Below are positions 44,169 to 56,440 of a stretch of DNA of 64,000 nucleotides, piece after piece (position 1 is the first letter of the stretch; the number at the start of each line of letters is the position of its first letter). The position numbers and the translations under genes were made by a program. The notes under the pieces are model-generated. The model searched no databases. It saw only the letters and a program-made list of their open reading frames with translations, and was not told the origin of the DNA. Source of the DNA: Cristatella mucedo. Lineage: Eukaryota; Bryozoa; Phylactolaemata; Cristatellidae. The stretch is taken from contig WPIO01000031.1 in the NCBI GenBank assembly GCA_009760855.2, forward strand, positions 393,001 to 457,000, in the 5' to 3' direction.

Positions 44169-44498
44169 CTATGCAAAAAAGAGAAGATAGCTAAAATGAA
44201 TTAATTTCTGATACTTTCCATTGCCGCGTGGTAGACATTGCGTGTGTGTGTGTGTGTGTGTGCAAGGAATAAAGGAACAAGAACAATAGTCACTATTTAT
44301 AACTCTTATCTCTTCGTCATAATCAGTATTAATAATCTTTGTAAAACCTAGTAAGTCCAGTTTCTTCTCATACTCATATTTACTTTTCCAAGAATCAGCA
44401 TCACCATTTTCACACGTACAAAAATGATGCTTACCAACGGGGTTATGACATTGACACTTTGGAGGGCACGGATCACTTAAAACAGAACTTATTCGCAC
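44169..44498 (-). CDS. Hypothetical Cys-rich ORF
   Basis: Minus frame with CPPKCQCHNPVGKHHFCTCE then DADSWKSKYEYEKKLDLLGF: a compact Cys/His cluster followed by a charged helix, as in small zinc-binding proteins. A (GT)n run (44241-44262) is translated as alternating Thr/His and probably marks the decayed 3' end. It may belong to the virus-like element. Unidentified. Confidence 0.4.
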   Translation of the reverse strand: MRISSVLSDPCPPKCQCHNPVGKHHFCTCENGDADSWKSKYEYEKKLDLLGFTKIINTDYDEEIRVINSDYCSCSFIPCTHTHTHTQCLPRGNGKYQKLIHFSYLLFFA

Positions 44499-44594
44499 AA
44501 TTGCGTCATTCCTTTATTTCCAAGGCATCTTTGCAATTTCTTCACATCTATCGGCACGTTGTTTAAAATGAAAGCAGTTTATTCAGTTATATCG

Positions 44595-44843
44595 CTACGC
44601 GTATCTATCGCTTTCTTCTTTGTGACTACGTTCTTTTTCAAGCACCTCTGCTGTTTTTTTCAAATCTAGTAACACCAACAGCAAAATTAAATTAAAGTAT
44701 TTAGAAATTAAGTTATTCAAATCCTGAATAGGTGTTCTTTCACTAATCTCACAACTTCTCCGTACAATAGACTGAACTATTTTCTTCCAATCATGGAGCC
44801 TCTCACCATCGCGTCTATAAAAATTAGAAACATTGCATTCCAC
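44595..44843 (-). CDS. Hypothetical 82-codon ORF
   Basis: Helix-rich frame (LHDWKKIVQSIVRRSCEISE, then a Leu/Ile-rich stretch and a charged end). No family. Part of it overlaps another minus frame (44777-45025). Confidence 0.3.
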   Translation of the reverse strand: MECNVSNFYRRDGERLHDWKKIVQSIVRRSCEISERTPIQDLNNLISKYFNLILLLVLLDLKKTAEVLEKERSHKEESDRYA

Positions 44844-45341
44844 TGTATACTTGTAGAATACCTTCCTTTAATTGTAAATAATTGTCGCCCTTCTGCTGCT
44901 GCTGCTGGACCTCGTGTTCTATACGTATTTACTGATATAAAACGTTTTCCCTCTGCTGCGGTATGTGGTGACATTCGCTTGCAAAAACGTATTAGGTATT
45001 TTAACGCATGGCTGAGATTCCACATAATACAGGTTTAAACTGGTTTTTGAAATGGCAGAGCGCGGGCGGAGCCGTGTTGCGAACCGGTTTAAGCAGGTTT
45101 GAGGTTCTGCAGCCGCTGCCATACATTGCAGCTTTTTATCCTGGCGATCGGGAGACATATTTTTTCCACGTTAGCAAATGGCCGGCGGCTCTGTCGCCGG
45201 GAGCGAGCCTCAACGCGAACCGCCGCTCAGGGGCCGGCAATCAAGCTTCAGCCTGGCGGGCCACAATGTGTGGGTGGTGGGGGGAGAAGCGACCAACCCG
45301 GAGCGACGTGTCGTGAAACCAGATAACCTGCCCCTCACGGA

Positions 45342-45718
45342 AACCAGAGAGAGAGAGAGAGGAAGAAAGATCGAGAGAGAGAGAGACAGAGAGACAGAGA
45401 GAGAGACAGAGAGACAGAGAGACAGAGAGACAGAGAGGCGGAGAGAGAGAGAGATGGCGGTAGAGATAGAGACAGACAGACAGAGAAAGACAGAGAGACA
45501 GAGAGGCGGAGAGAGAGAGAGATGGGGGTAGAGATAGAGACAGAGACAGAGAGAGACAGAGAAAGACAGAGAGGCGGAGAGAGAGAGAGAGAGATGGGGG
45601 TAGAGATAGAGACAGAGACAGAGAGAGACAGAGAAAAACAGAGAGACAGAGAGGCGGAGAGAGAGAGAGAGATGGGGTAGAGATAGAGACAGACAGACAG
45701 ACAGAGACAGAGAAAGAC

Positions 45719-45749
<31 letters not shown>

Positions 45750-46083
45750 AGAGAGAGAGAGAGAGAGAGGGGTAGAGATAGAGACAGAGAGAGACAGAGA
45801 AAGACAGAGAGACAGAGAGGCGGAGAGAGAGAGAGAGGGGGAGGGAAAGAGAGACATTGAGAGACAGGGATACAGACAGAGAGACAGAGAGAGACAGAGA
45901 GAGACAGAGAAAGACAGAGAGACAGAGGCGGAGAGAGAGAGAGAGGGGGTAGAGATAGAGACAGAGACAGAAAGAGACACAGAGAGAGACAGAGAGGCGG
46001 AGAGAGAGAGAGAGAGGGAGGGAGGGAAAGAGAGACATTGAGAGGCAGGGATACAGACAGAGAGACAGAGAGGGACAGAGAGC
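45342..46083. repeat. GA-rich complex satellite with higher-order units
   Basis: Purine-rich tract of GAGA/GACA repeats. A longer unit containing GGTAGAGATAGAGACAGA recurs at about 45460, 45527, 45599, 45676, 45772 and 45948, 67-96 bp apart in most of the tract, so the array has higher-order structure. ORFs of 265-293 codons on the minus strand (Leu/Ser-rich) are artefacts. Confidence 0.93.
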
Positions 46084-47418
46084 TGCCGCATTTTAAGGTA
46101 AGTTTAATAATCCAGATGCCACAAAACAGCACTGGCTGGGTCTAAAGATAGAGGCAGTCGCGTTTCGTTAGCCGCGGCTGAAGATCTGCTCGGCGGCCGG
46201 AATGACCTTATGGCTGCCCTAGCAAAATGACCTTCCGGAATGACCTTGTAGCTGCCCAAGCTGACAATCCTGCATAAACTGCTCGGTACTTTCTTTCCTC
46301 TTTGTGCTTCCTCTCTCTTGCTTCGACAAGAAAACTTGAACAAGAACAAGAAAGCTTCAACGGTAACATTTGACCTGCACGAAGCAAACAAACGAACCGG
46401 CTTTAGTCTCGTTCCGTGCACCAACTTAAAGACGCTTTTCAAACTGCTATCTGCTTGGCTATATAATTCAATAAAGGACTTGGATCTATTTACACACTAA
46501 GCTCTTCTGCCGAAATTACTTACGCGACTAGTTTACTACAATCCGATGGGCTACTACATTGACGCTGGCAAACACCAATTGATTTTCAATAGCCTGGAGG
46601 AGAAATCGAAAACGACGTGACCCCATTGTCTTAATTGCACTGGCCGTTTGCATCGTTGCAATTCTAACGGAGCGCCTCGCGTTCTTGACGCAAACTTTTG
46701 TCGTCACTGATTTTCCTATCTTTTTTAGCTGGTCAAATTTTCAGCGTCAAATGGTGTCGCGTCTCTAGATGCCAGAGGAACGGACGTATATGAAGTCTCG
46801 TGCGATGGACACGCGCAAAATTATGTTCCTTCTAAAATAGACATGAATTGCAAACGTCAACAGAATTGCTCCGTCTCGCGTCAGAATTGCTCTTCTGTCT
46901 TCTGCACCTTCTTCTTTTCTCAGAAACATTCTCTGCCGCAGCATTCCGCATTATTCTCCAAATCGTAGCAGTAATGTTCTGCGGCAGTCGCTTTCCGCTG
47001 CGCCGCTCCGGTCGCGCTCCGATGCGTCGCTCCGTCTCGCGCTCCGCTGCGCCGCTCCGTCTCGCGCTCCGCTGCGCCGCTCCGTCTCGTGCATCTCTGC
47101 GGAGGCGGCGGCTGATCGGCCGACCGCTGGCGGCGACTTCCAGAGCATGCGCGCCTCAAGTTAGAATCGGTTGTGCAGTGCCACTCTTAACACAGCGGTC
47201 GCCACTTGGCCGAAGAGCGACCCCTCGCGCTTCAAGCGCCTGCGCTTCCCCGCCACCTCCTCCGCGACGAATCTCCTCCGCTGCGCCGCGCCGCGGGGCG
47301 GCGCGGCGGCGCAGCGCTCACTCTCCTGGTGCCGCCGCGCGGTTGACTTCGCTCGCCAGTCGGGTTTGACCTCTCTCGTCGTGAGAGATCGATGCCGCGC
47401 GCAAGAGAGGTCGCCAGG
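46084..47418. other. Intergenic; downstream flank of TMEM272-like gene
   Basis: 46.1-46.85 kb has no gene signal. 47.03-47.09 kb carries a 27-bp tandem repeat (about 2.5 copies, GCTCCGCTGCGCCGCTCCGT unit), which may be the gene's 3' UTR. Confidence 0.45.
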
Positions 47419-47915
47419 TCACACCGCCGTGCGCGGTCCGAAGCCGGCTCGCGCCGACCTGGTGACCCTGTCGCGGTAGCAGCAAATCTGCCGGCAGCAG
47501 CAGAGGCAGGCCGAGAGGAGCAGGAAGGCGGCGAGCAGCGCGTAGCAGATGACGATGTGGACCACGGCGAACAGATAGAGCGTCCGGTCGCACCAGGACG
47601 ACGGGTCGTGCAGCTGCGCCGCGTGCTGCGGCCGCCACGCGCTCCACGTCCAGTAGTTGCCGCAGGCGAACCAGACAACTAAGAAGGCCGACAGGAGCGC
47701 GTCCCTGAGCACGACCGTCCTTCCGGAGTCGAAGGTCACGCGCTCGCGCGGATGCTGCAGCGCCGGCTCGGTCGTCGTCTCGCCGCTGGACGAGAGCCGG
47801 GAGCGTATTTGCCGCCAGATGAGCATGAACAGCTTCAGCGTGCCGAAGCTGCCTCCGACGAGCAGGTATATGGGAATGAATGGATGGCTCGGGCAATTGA
47901 GGAGGTCTTTGACGC
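47419..47915 (-). CDS. TMEM272-like membrane protein, last exon
   Basis: Acceptor CTCTACGAATTTCCAG precedes 47915 (phase 1); the stop TGA is at 47421-47419. The exon encodes LLNCPSHPFIPIYLLVGGSF: the Cys-Pro plus I-P-I-Y-L-x-V-G-G signature of TMEM272-like proteins at the entry to a membrane helix. Two further helices follow (LLSAFLVVWFACGNYWTW and LYLFAVVHIVICYALLAAFL), with a Trp-Cys-x-x-x-L-Y-L-F block between and a Cys-rich end (CLCCCRQICC). The first helix must lie in an upstream exon not found here. The family's function is poorly known; it is an integral membrane protein. Confidence in family is good; gene boundaries upstream are open. Confidence 0.75.
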
Positions 47916-48117
47916 CTGGAAATTCGTAGAGGCTGGCTCTTTATTGCATTTGCGAGGCTGTGCCACAAATTTTCGCGTGCGCTCGCGAACACATGAGCAT
48001 GCACATGCGTACACAAAAAAAGCAACAGTAAAAATGAGGCCTTGACGTTAGTTCTATGGAGTTCCACGAGCTTGACTTTGCTCAAATGTGGCCACTTTTG
48101 CCAACCGTCTATTCGCT

Positions 48118-48432
<315 letters not shown>

Positions 48433-51067
48433 AACCCTAGATTGAATGGTTAGGCTGCTGAGCAGGCAATATGGCGCCCACATCCGGTCAAGAGCGATGG
48501 CTCGAGCTCTGCTCGACAGAAAGTCTTACCGAAGGCCACCATTAGCAAAGGTATCGCAATAAGGACGAATAAAATTATCGTCATCAGGACTACAACGAAT
48601 AGGATTATCGTGAGTTTTAATTAAGGCACGAGAGTACACGCGATTCAAGCGCAGCCCATACTGCATCAGAAAAGGCACGAGTAACGAGTTGCATGCGAAT
48701 AAATCACCCAGGTAGTAGTTGCAGGTGGGGATCAAAGAGGACCTCAGCCATTACAGCCATTACAGCCATTACAGCGTCACGGGCAGGAGCAGGGAATCGA
48801 ACGTCCAGTTTGGCTAGTTCATTGGGTAGCACTTCGCAGCAGCAACCTGTCGCTACTGCTTCTGCTGCCCTCTCGTTGGCGGCCGCGGCTACCGAAAGGT
48901 ATTAGCAGGCCACTGGCCACCCGTCTCAATTTCCTGCCCGTCTGCGATCTCAGTCAAAATTGGCCTGTTTTGTACGCCAGGCTCTTGGTGACTCGGTTCA
49001 GATCGGTCACGCTCGACATGCACGAGCGATGATGTGCGACCACCCCACGAACGTCTCGGTCGTGACGAGCAGCCGCGAACTGTCTCCCGTCGCCGCTTGG
49101 GCTGAGCGAGACCACTCTTCTCTGCAGCAGCCGTCGGCATGATCGGCCATTTTCTCCTGCCTCTCTTGTGGTGCTGATTCATAATCCAGCATGGTTAGTT
49201 TCATGGCATTTCCACGAGCTCGGGCTGATAGCTCTGCCAAATCTGGTGAAGGCATTTCTTGTGGGATCTGAATCATCTTCGTGCCTTTATCGGCTAAACA
49301 TGGAGGAGACTGAAACGATAATTGGGTCTGAAAATTGGGTCGGCTAAACAGGACTGCAGCTGATGGACTTCCCATTTCCTCAACCTTTTCCCGGTGCTAT
49401 CATCTACAGAGGCTCATTTAGAAGAACAAATCTCCGGACTCTATATGAGTATTTATTATCAAATACTCTATAGCAAAATATGAGCGAGTTATTAGCAAAG
49501 GCAAGCGATCCAGCATTGCAACGACACGCTGATAACAAAGATGATTTTTTACGACATTGTTTCGCCTCCAAGAGAACTAAATTCCTTTCTCGGAAAATTT
49601 TAAGTGCCGGATACCGAAGTATGACAGCTAATTTAGTGATCGGATGCACTTTTCAGCTCTCGACGTCAAGCCGAGTCAGTTTAAATGAGTCTCGTACCTG
49701 TCTCAACAAACCAGCCACAGGAGAATACGGGGATGCTATGTCGGAAACCGGGTTCTACTATCAAACTCGGAGTGGCAAGATAAATGAATTAAGTTAAGCT
49801 AAAAGCTTATAGACGCGAAATGTATGAGCTCGTCTGTTCGACCGCGGCTGAATGTTGTATCCCGCGTAGTCGCTTGGACCTGTTGAAACAACGGCTTAGA
49901 AACTCTGGTTCACCAAGTCACTGTCTGCTTGCTTGCTCTTTGTAACTAGGAAACAGCTAACACGATGAAGCGACGTAGCGCACTTTTCCGAAACTTCCAT
50001 GAAAAGTCTATAAAATATCACCGTCTTTTCTTCAATTTCCATGGGCTAATCTGATCATTTGAACACAGCCTGGTGCTGAATGCGTGCTGTGCTGTCCAGA
50101 ATGGATAGTTAATGACTGTCGTGCAATTGAGACCACGAAACGCGACAGCAACTTTTTACTAGTGTACAGCGAAGACAGCATATTTACTCGATGTAAAGCA
50201 AAGCATACAGGAAATTAGTCTTACAAAATTAAGGCCGCTGGAAAGAAACTCGTGCAATCAAAAGCCTGTGGATGGGGAGTAAAAGTAGCTGTAAAATCCG
50301 GGTCGGAACTGCTCTGACACTGAGAATATAGCCTATGCTAGTCTGTGCGCTTGATATTATTCTCAACGACTTTAATAATTAGACTAGTAGATTAATAAAT
50401 TAATAAAAAAAATTAATAGACAAGCAGCTCAATTTAGCTTCGCAAGAATCGACCTTTTGGGAGGCTTCGAGTGTTCGCCTAATCATTTCGTTCGACGTCT
50501 CGGTCTCTCTGCAAAAACCCAAGTTTCTAGCCTGCTTCGCTATAAAAAGCGACCACTTAAATGCCTGGAAGTCCCTCAATTCCCTCGTCGCTAACCTTTG
50601 ACCCCGGTGCATCCCAAAATGGATCTTCTAGAGGTTATTCTCTGGTTCCAGTCCGATGACTCGCACCGTGTAACCTACGGCTAAAGGTACGAAACCTCAT
50701 CGCTTTTGATGTTTTCGCCAAGGGCATCATATCAAATGTATTATTGGATTATTATTATAATCAATAGACAACCAACAGGAATAACCGGATGTTGTCTGAT
50801 GCAGCACCTTGAGCAAGGTTGCTCCTTGAAATAATGTGCTCCAAAACTGGCGTGACCGGGTCGCAGCATTGGTAATTTGCATGTGTCCACGCATGTGGAC
50901 GCATGCATAACTATTCATTGAGCACTTTCATTCTATTAATGTAGAGAAGAATTACTAATTCTCATGAATACAGGGAAATTTGCTAAGAAATTAAATCAGT
51001 AATCAGTAAACTGACCGAGGAGATGAGGAGTAGAAATGCACAGGATCGAGTTCAAGGAGCTCAGTAC
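48433..51067. other. Intergenic or intronic, weak exon candidates only
   Basis: A minus frame at 49007-49375 has natural composition (IQIPQEMPSPDLAELSARAR) and might be an upstream exon of the TMEM272-like gene. Another minus frame (50400-50612) is also coding-like. Neither has clear splice sites. A short CATTACAGC triplication lies at 48747-48775. Confidence 0.35.
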
Positions 51068-51206
51068 CTGTGCTGTCGAGTATCTGGTAAGCTTTGCATA
51101 GAAAGTCTAAGCTGTCATCAGCCTCTTTATTGACCTCCTGTATTTGTGTAACGACCGACTGATACGTGGCGTTCAAGTCAGCAGCCGTGTAGCTCGAGTC
51201 ACTGAC
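51068..51206 (-). CDS. Unidentified gene, exon 2
   Basis: 139-bp exon with strong signals: acceptor CATTTTTTCTTTTAG before 51206 and donor GCACAG|GTACTG (intron starts at 51067). It is open in phase 0 and encodes SDSSYTAADLNATYQSVVTQ then IQEVNKEADDSLDFLCKAYQ, a likely amphipathic or coiled-coil helix. Phase 0 matches the donor of the exon at 52635-53315, so the two are probably consecutive (intron about 1.43 kb). I do not recognise the family. Confidence 0.65.
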
Positions 51207-52634
51207 CTAAAAGAAAAAATGTCTTGCAGTAAATCAAATAATTTTTTTGTGATCGCGATGACGCCGATGACTTGAATCTCGAGCATGGTTTCATGTAGAC
51301 CTCGAGAGAGTTTAACCTTTTGCAAATAGATTATTAGGTTACTATACCTGGTCAGATGTGGGAGATACACGAACAGCTTATTAGAGTTGCTTCGTGTGAT
51401 GATAGATGTGGCACCAGGGGATGGTGGCTCGCTGCGGCGCTTGAGGCGGCGGCGGAGCACCCAAACGCCCGCCTCAGTGAACCCTCTGTCGCTACGCAAC
51501 ACGTCGCGCGACACTTGCCGCGTCACCTCGAGTCATCGATCGGGTCCGCACATAGGAGACAATCTCTGCAGTCTCTCCCCCCCCCTCCGTTTGAAAATAT
51601 GTGCACCAATCAATCTCGCGCGAATGGTGGAGCCGCCCACCCGTCTGCCCATCTTGCGCCTCACTTGAGATCCATCTCCGCTCCGCCGTCGCTATCGCGG
51701 CACGGCTGCCGCGCGCCGCCATCGCATCTGCCGCGAACGCCTCCGGGGCTGGCACGCCCACTCCGTAAACGGACCGCAGCGAGCGCGCCGCGTCGTCGAT
51801 GGCGGCGGCGGCGGCGGGCTAGAAGGCGGCGCGAAACTGGAATCGGCGCGGGGTTCTCTCGCCGCCGTCAAAGGCGCCGCGAAGCGGAGCTCTCAAACGT
51901 CATGCGAGTCACCACTCCTGCTCGTCCGAGCGTTTCCGCGCGCGCGCGCGCGCGGCGCGAGATCGGCGCGTGCGCAGAGAGCGCTCGGCCCCGAGAAGCG
52001 ATAAGACGGCGGGCTTGGCAGAACGCACGCCGACTGGCGCAAGGAGTGCATCGCTCGAATTGCGCACTTCCCGTTCGAGCGAGCTCGACGCGACAAGTCG
52101 CCGCGTGGGCCCGCGTTCAATTAGCCTCAGTCTGGCTCTGCCCCTTATCCGCCGCCTGTCCTCTCGGCGCGACGGCGTTTCCCGACCGGTACCGACTCGG
52201 TCCGCGCTCCGTCGACCGACGGACTATGCATTCAGCGATACTGCGACAACGATTCGCAGCATTCGAGCGAGCAACGTCCGCCCGCCGCAGAATTCGTCCG
52301 TCGCATTCTCGCGACTCGAGGTGCGCTCTCTGCGGCACGGCACGGCAGTTTCGCAAGCACGTTGAATGACTTGGTAAAGCAAGAAAAAGGAAAAGATCCG
52401 GATCATGGCGCGCAGGAACAACGCGACAAGTTCGCGCCGACACGAAGGCAAATCTGAGCGGAACACGCGCGTCCTCGGCTGAGGCCTACACGATGCAAAG
52501 CCACTGCACTTGGCGACGGGCGGCGGAAGCGAGCTCCGCGCACTTCTCGAAGCGCAGCGGTAGCAGCAGCGACGAGCGCGACGTGCGCGCGCCGGTGGAA
52601 GCTGCGAGAGCGGACGCCGAGTCAGTCGCCTTAC

Positions 52635-53315
52635 CAGTCTGGCCCGCGCCAGGCGAATGGCCGACTTCTTCTTGGGCGTGGCGTGCGACCCTTCGCTCAG
52701 TCTCATCAAGAGCGCCAAGACGGCCGCCTCGCGGTCGACATCGCGGCGGTCAGCGTCCTTCGTTGGCCGCAGCCGCTGCGGCGGCAGCAGAGGCAGCAGC
52801 GGAGGCGGCGGCGAGCCCGCCGCTGCTGCCGCGGCGGCGGCCGCCGCGTGCTGCGACCGAGGCAGCGGCTGAGAGCGGTTGCCGTCTGACCGACCCGGCA
52901 CGGCGAGCCACGCCCCGGGCCAGATTCCGCTACACAGCTGCTGCGGCGGCGGCGGCAGCAGCGGTGCCGTTCGGCACGCGACGGGCGAGACCTTGCCGTT
53001 GGCCTCCAGAGTGATGCCGCCGTACCGAGCCTTCTTCTCGGCATTCCTGGCGCTGAGCAGCGCATTATTGGACACTCGCAAAAAGCCGCCGCTCACGGCG
53101 ACCGCAGGTTCGACGGTGGCGACCAAAGACGGCGGCGGCCAGTCGTGCGCACGACGGGCGGCGGCGGCGGCGTCGCCCGAGCCAAGGCGAAGGGAGTCGG
53201 GTTTCTTCTCGCTGGTCGTGCGAGCGGCGGCCACGTTGAGCCGCGAGGCGGCCGCCGCGAGGCGGCCGCCTGCGCTGGGCCCTGCTCGACGTTCAGGCCT
53301 CGCTGGGAGCACCAT
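52635..53315 (-). CDS. Unidentified gene, first coding exon
   Basis: The ATG at 53315 has a strong context (A at -3, G at +4: AGCATGG). The exon is open for exactly 227 codons to the donor AGACTG|GTAAGG, phase 0. It starts MVLPARPERRAGPSAGGR. It has GGFLRVSNNALLSARNAEKK near residue 92, a Pro-rich and a poly-Ala/poly-Pro region near residues 145-185, and a basic end (PKKKSAIRLARARL). The start looks like a disordered, basic N terminus; nuclear localisation is possible from the basic end. No family recognised. The CpG-dense surroundings fit a promoter-proximal exon. Confidence 0.6.
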
Positions 53316-54195
53316 GCTGAAATCGATGGCGCGCTCGGCTTCGCGGCGTCGGCGGCGGCGGCGTCGGCCAGCGTCCGAGGTTACGTGGGGCTCCGCTGCG
53401 CGCGCGCGCGCGCGCGCGTGCAAATGAGAGACCGCGAGCTTGCGATTGAGAGACCGCGCGCGCGCGCACTCGGGCGGCTCTCGCTCCGCCCAGTGCTCCG
53501 CGCCGGAGACCCGGCTCCGGGTCGCCGTCACGGAGCACTACGTCCCGCTATTTCGGAAGCGGCGGCAATGAAGATGGGCGGCGGCGGTGAATTGGCGCTG
53601 GCCGGCGGCCGCTTGACTAGCTCCGAGGTGCCGCGCCGCCAGAGCGCGAGGCCGGCGGCGGCGCCGGCGGCAGCGGCGCGTCGAGGAGCGACCGGGACGA
53701 GCGAGAGCGAACCGTTCGGGTCGGCCTCTTTCGAGGCCTCGGCTGCGGCGGCGGCGCGCGGGCGAGCGCACCGCCGCCGCAGCTGGCGGCGGCGCAGCAG
53801 CTCAAGCGCCGGGCGCCGCGGTACTGCCTGCAGGTGCTCGTTCAGGGCTGAGAGCGGAAATTCGCTGTAAATATGCGTACGTCGGATATTGCTCGCGCCC
53901 ACCCAGTCGGATCCCGCCGAGTGGAATGCACCTCCACTTTCTTATCGGACTCTCCCGGCTCCGCCTTGGAGCCGGGAGAGTCCGGGAGGCTCATTTCTGT
54001 CTCGCTGCGCCCGGCGGCTCCCGGCGCCACCTCTCGCCGCTGAGCGCGGAGCGCGCTTTCCGCAAGATTCGAGCGTAGCTCTCTCGCGTCTGCTTTCGCG
54101 GCCAAGCCACCCGTCGGTCAGTGGCGGTCACTGTTTCGCCACGCCACGCCCACCTCTTTCGTGCTTCACCTTCGGACGGAGGGACGGACGGATAG
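53316..54195. promoter_or_regulatory. CpG-dense upstream region with hairpin
   Basis: GC-rich sequence just upstream of the ATG at 53315; likely 5' UTR and promoter of the minus-strand gene. It contains an alternating CG run (53399-53420) and a perfect 16-bp inverted repeat (53947-53983: GGACTCTCCCGGCTCC, 5-nt loop). Confidence 0.45.
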
Positions 54196-54716
54196 AAGGA
54201 TGTATCTGTCACTCACATTTAGGTTCCTTCGTTATTTGACTCCAGCCTATCGATCAGATTTACTGCCCAACCAGGCTAAGAATCGTACCATCCGCTTTTC
54301 GGAATTTAATCATCTATCAATACCTCGTACGAACCTCAAATCCTTTGGAGACCGCGCCTTTAGTTTGCATGCTCCCAAAGCCTCGAGTTCACTTCCGACT
54401 TGCATCACGACATCCCCTTACTTTACCACATTTAAAAATAAACTAAAAACGCATCTGTTATCGCAGCATTTGCTGGATCCGTGTGATTCGTCCTTTACGT
54501 ACTTATGCATGCTGACACTGTGCATGCTGCCAATAACTATACATGCATGCTGACCCTGTGCATGTCACCCCTAACCATGTTGTTCTTGTTTTTTACTGAG
54601 CATGCTACCACTAACCATTCGATCGTGCTTCCTTTGCAGCAAATTTAAAGTGCCTAGAAAGAGATTTAGTTCTCAAATGACGCAATACCAAATGTATTAT
54701 TATTATTATTATTATC
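54196..54716 (+). mobile_element. LINE-A, 5'-truncated
   Basis: Frame 54161-54553 covers the C-terminal region. The hairpin region is mutated (GTGCCTAGAAAGAGATTTAG) and an (ATT)n tail follows at 54698-54714. More diverged than the other copies. Confidence 0.88.
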
Positions 54717-56402
54717 ATGAATGTATATATACAGCAGATAGGCTCGAAGGCGGCTTCACGCCGTACTGCGAGGCGGTGAGTGCCCAATGCAGCACGCCTC
54801 GGTCTGCGCAGCCGGAAGGAAGTCGTCAGCTCGTCAAAGGCAAGGTCATCTTTCGGAAGGCCGCCCAACCAGCGGGGCCGACCTCAGAGCGCCACCGGAA
54901 CTCGCCCGTGACTGGTGCTGTCCGAGTGCGATTCGCCGAGAAAGTTTTTTTAAGAAAAGGTGAGAAAATCTGGTCGAGCCGGACGAAGCCTGCGCAGTCG
55001 AAGCCTTCGCAGTCGAACAGTCGAAGCCTACGCAGTCGAGCGAGCGAGCGACGACTGATACGCCTCGAAAGAACGGGGCTGCGAAGTGAAGCGGGCTGTA
55101 AGCGCGCTTCTTCAACTTATGGCTCGGGTGCTGTTTACATCAAAACTACGTTCGTGCACTTGTCAATATCCACCCCTATAATGAATTAGGAGTGCTAGTC
55201 CGCTAATGTTCATTAGTCCGTCAACGGGTTGGTCTTTAGTCCGCGGCCCAACGCCGACGTCACGTTTATACAGAGTCCTTGGAGTAATATATTTATAGTA
55301 CTACAGCAACGGCGCAGCAAATTACAAGTGTCAAAAGGGAGAAAACGGAGGTGGGGGTAATTTGCTTATGTTGCTCCAACACGCACTACAATGGTTAAAA
55401 CTGATCTGAAATGCTAGAACTTCACAGGACTGTGAACTTTGACGGACTGTTCAAAGGGTGGCCATGACAGTCCAGTCGCTTGCGCTCTCTCTTTGCTCTC
55501 GCCCGAAGTGATGGCAGACACTTCCGCTTGGACCAGCTGAGTCGGTGTATGGGAAAGCCACCAGAGCGAGCGCGACCGAGCGGAAGTTGGGCTGTGCCTG
55601 CCTTTGGTAAGCCTCGATCGTGCATCAGTAGAATGTGTCCGCGACGGGCGGCTTACTGCGTAGTCAGTATACACACTTAGCTTGGCACTGTCAGTCAGTC
55701 AGCCGATGTTCAGTCATTTTCTTTGTTGCATTTTTTCTTCGCGTGCGGCACCGTCCAGTCCCAAGGCTCGAGGCCGTTAACGGAGCACCTTAAGCAGTTT
55801 GAAGTCGGACGCGCCTTAAGCAGTTTGAAGTCGGAGGCACCTTCAGCAGCTGGAAGCTCGGCTACGCATGCGCCGGACGCTTAGGACGAAGGCACACTGG
55901 AACCGTCTCGGACTCGCGAGACCGCCGTTGGGCGTCGCGAGAGAAATTAGCCGCTCGACCGAGCTTCCGCTGCTACGTTTTGCTAGCGCCGAAAGAGCTA
56001 CCGCGACTACAGCCCGAGGATTCTCCTCTCCGATAACGCGCGGGTCGCAAGACGAACACGTGACCGCATCGTACGACAGGTTCGGGGCGAGCTCGGTTCG
56101 CAGCACGCAGTGAGAAAGTGCCCGCCGCACTTTCTCTCCGAACATCCATCGAGGCGCACTCGGCACGGATTGGCTGTCGCGAGCGGCTCCAGAGGACAGC
56201 GCCAGGCGCGCTGGCACTCCGGAACCCTGTTCGGACAGCGACGGAAAGCGCCGCTAAAACGCGCCGGCCTCACTCAAACGGCCAATTCCTTCGAAGAGTC
56301 GGACGTCGGAGCGGAGGGGAAGGCGGCTGCAGCGGCGGCAAATCGAGCCGCTCGCAGCCGCAGGCGGCGGAAGTGCCCGCGCTGGGAGCTGCTGTTACGG
56401 CG

Positions 56403-56440
<38 letters not shown>

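Noticed and set aside
45210-46132. Minus-strand ORFs of 265-293 codons, Leu/Ser-rich
   Set aside because: Translations of the GA/GACA satellite; all three frames look alike.
51356-52369. Plus-strand ORF of 337 codons
   Set aside because: GC-rich and Arg/Ala/Pro-rich without domains; it lies in the intron and upstream part of the minus-strand gene, which has better splice support.
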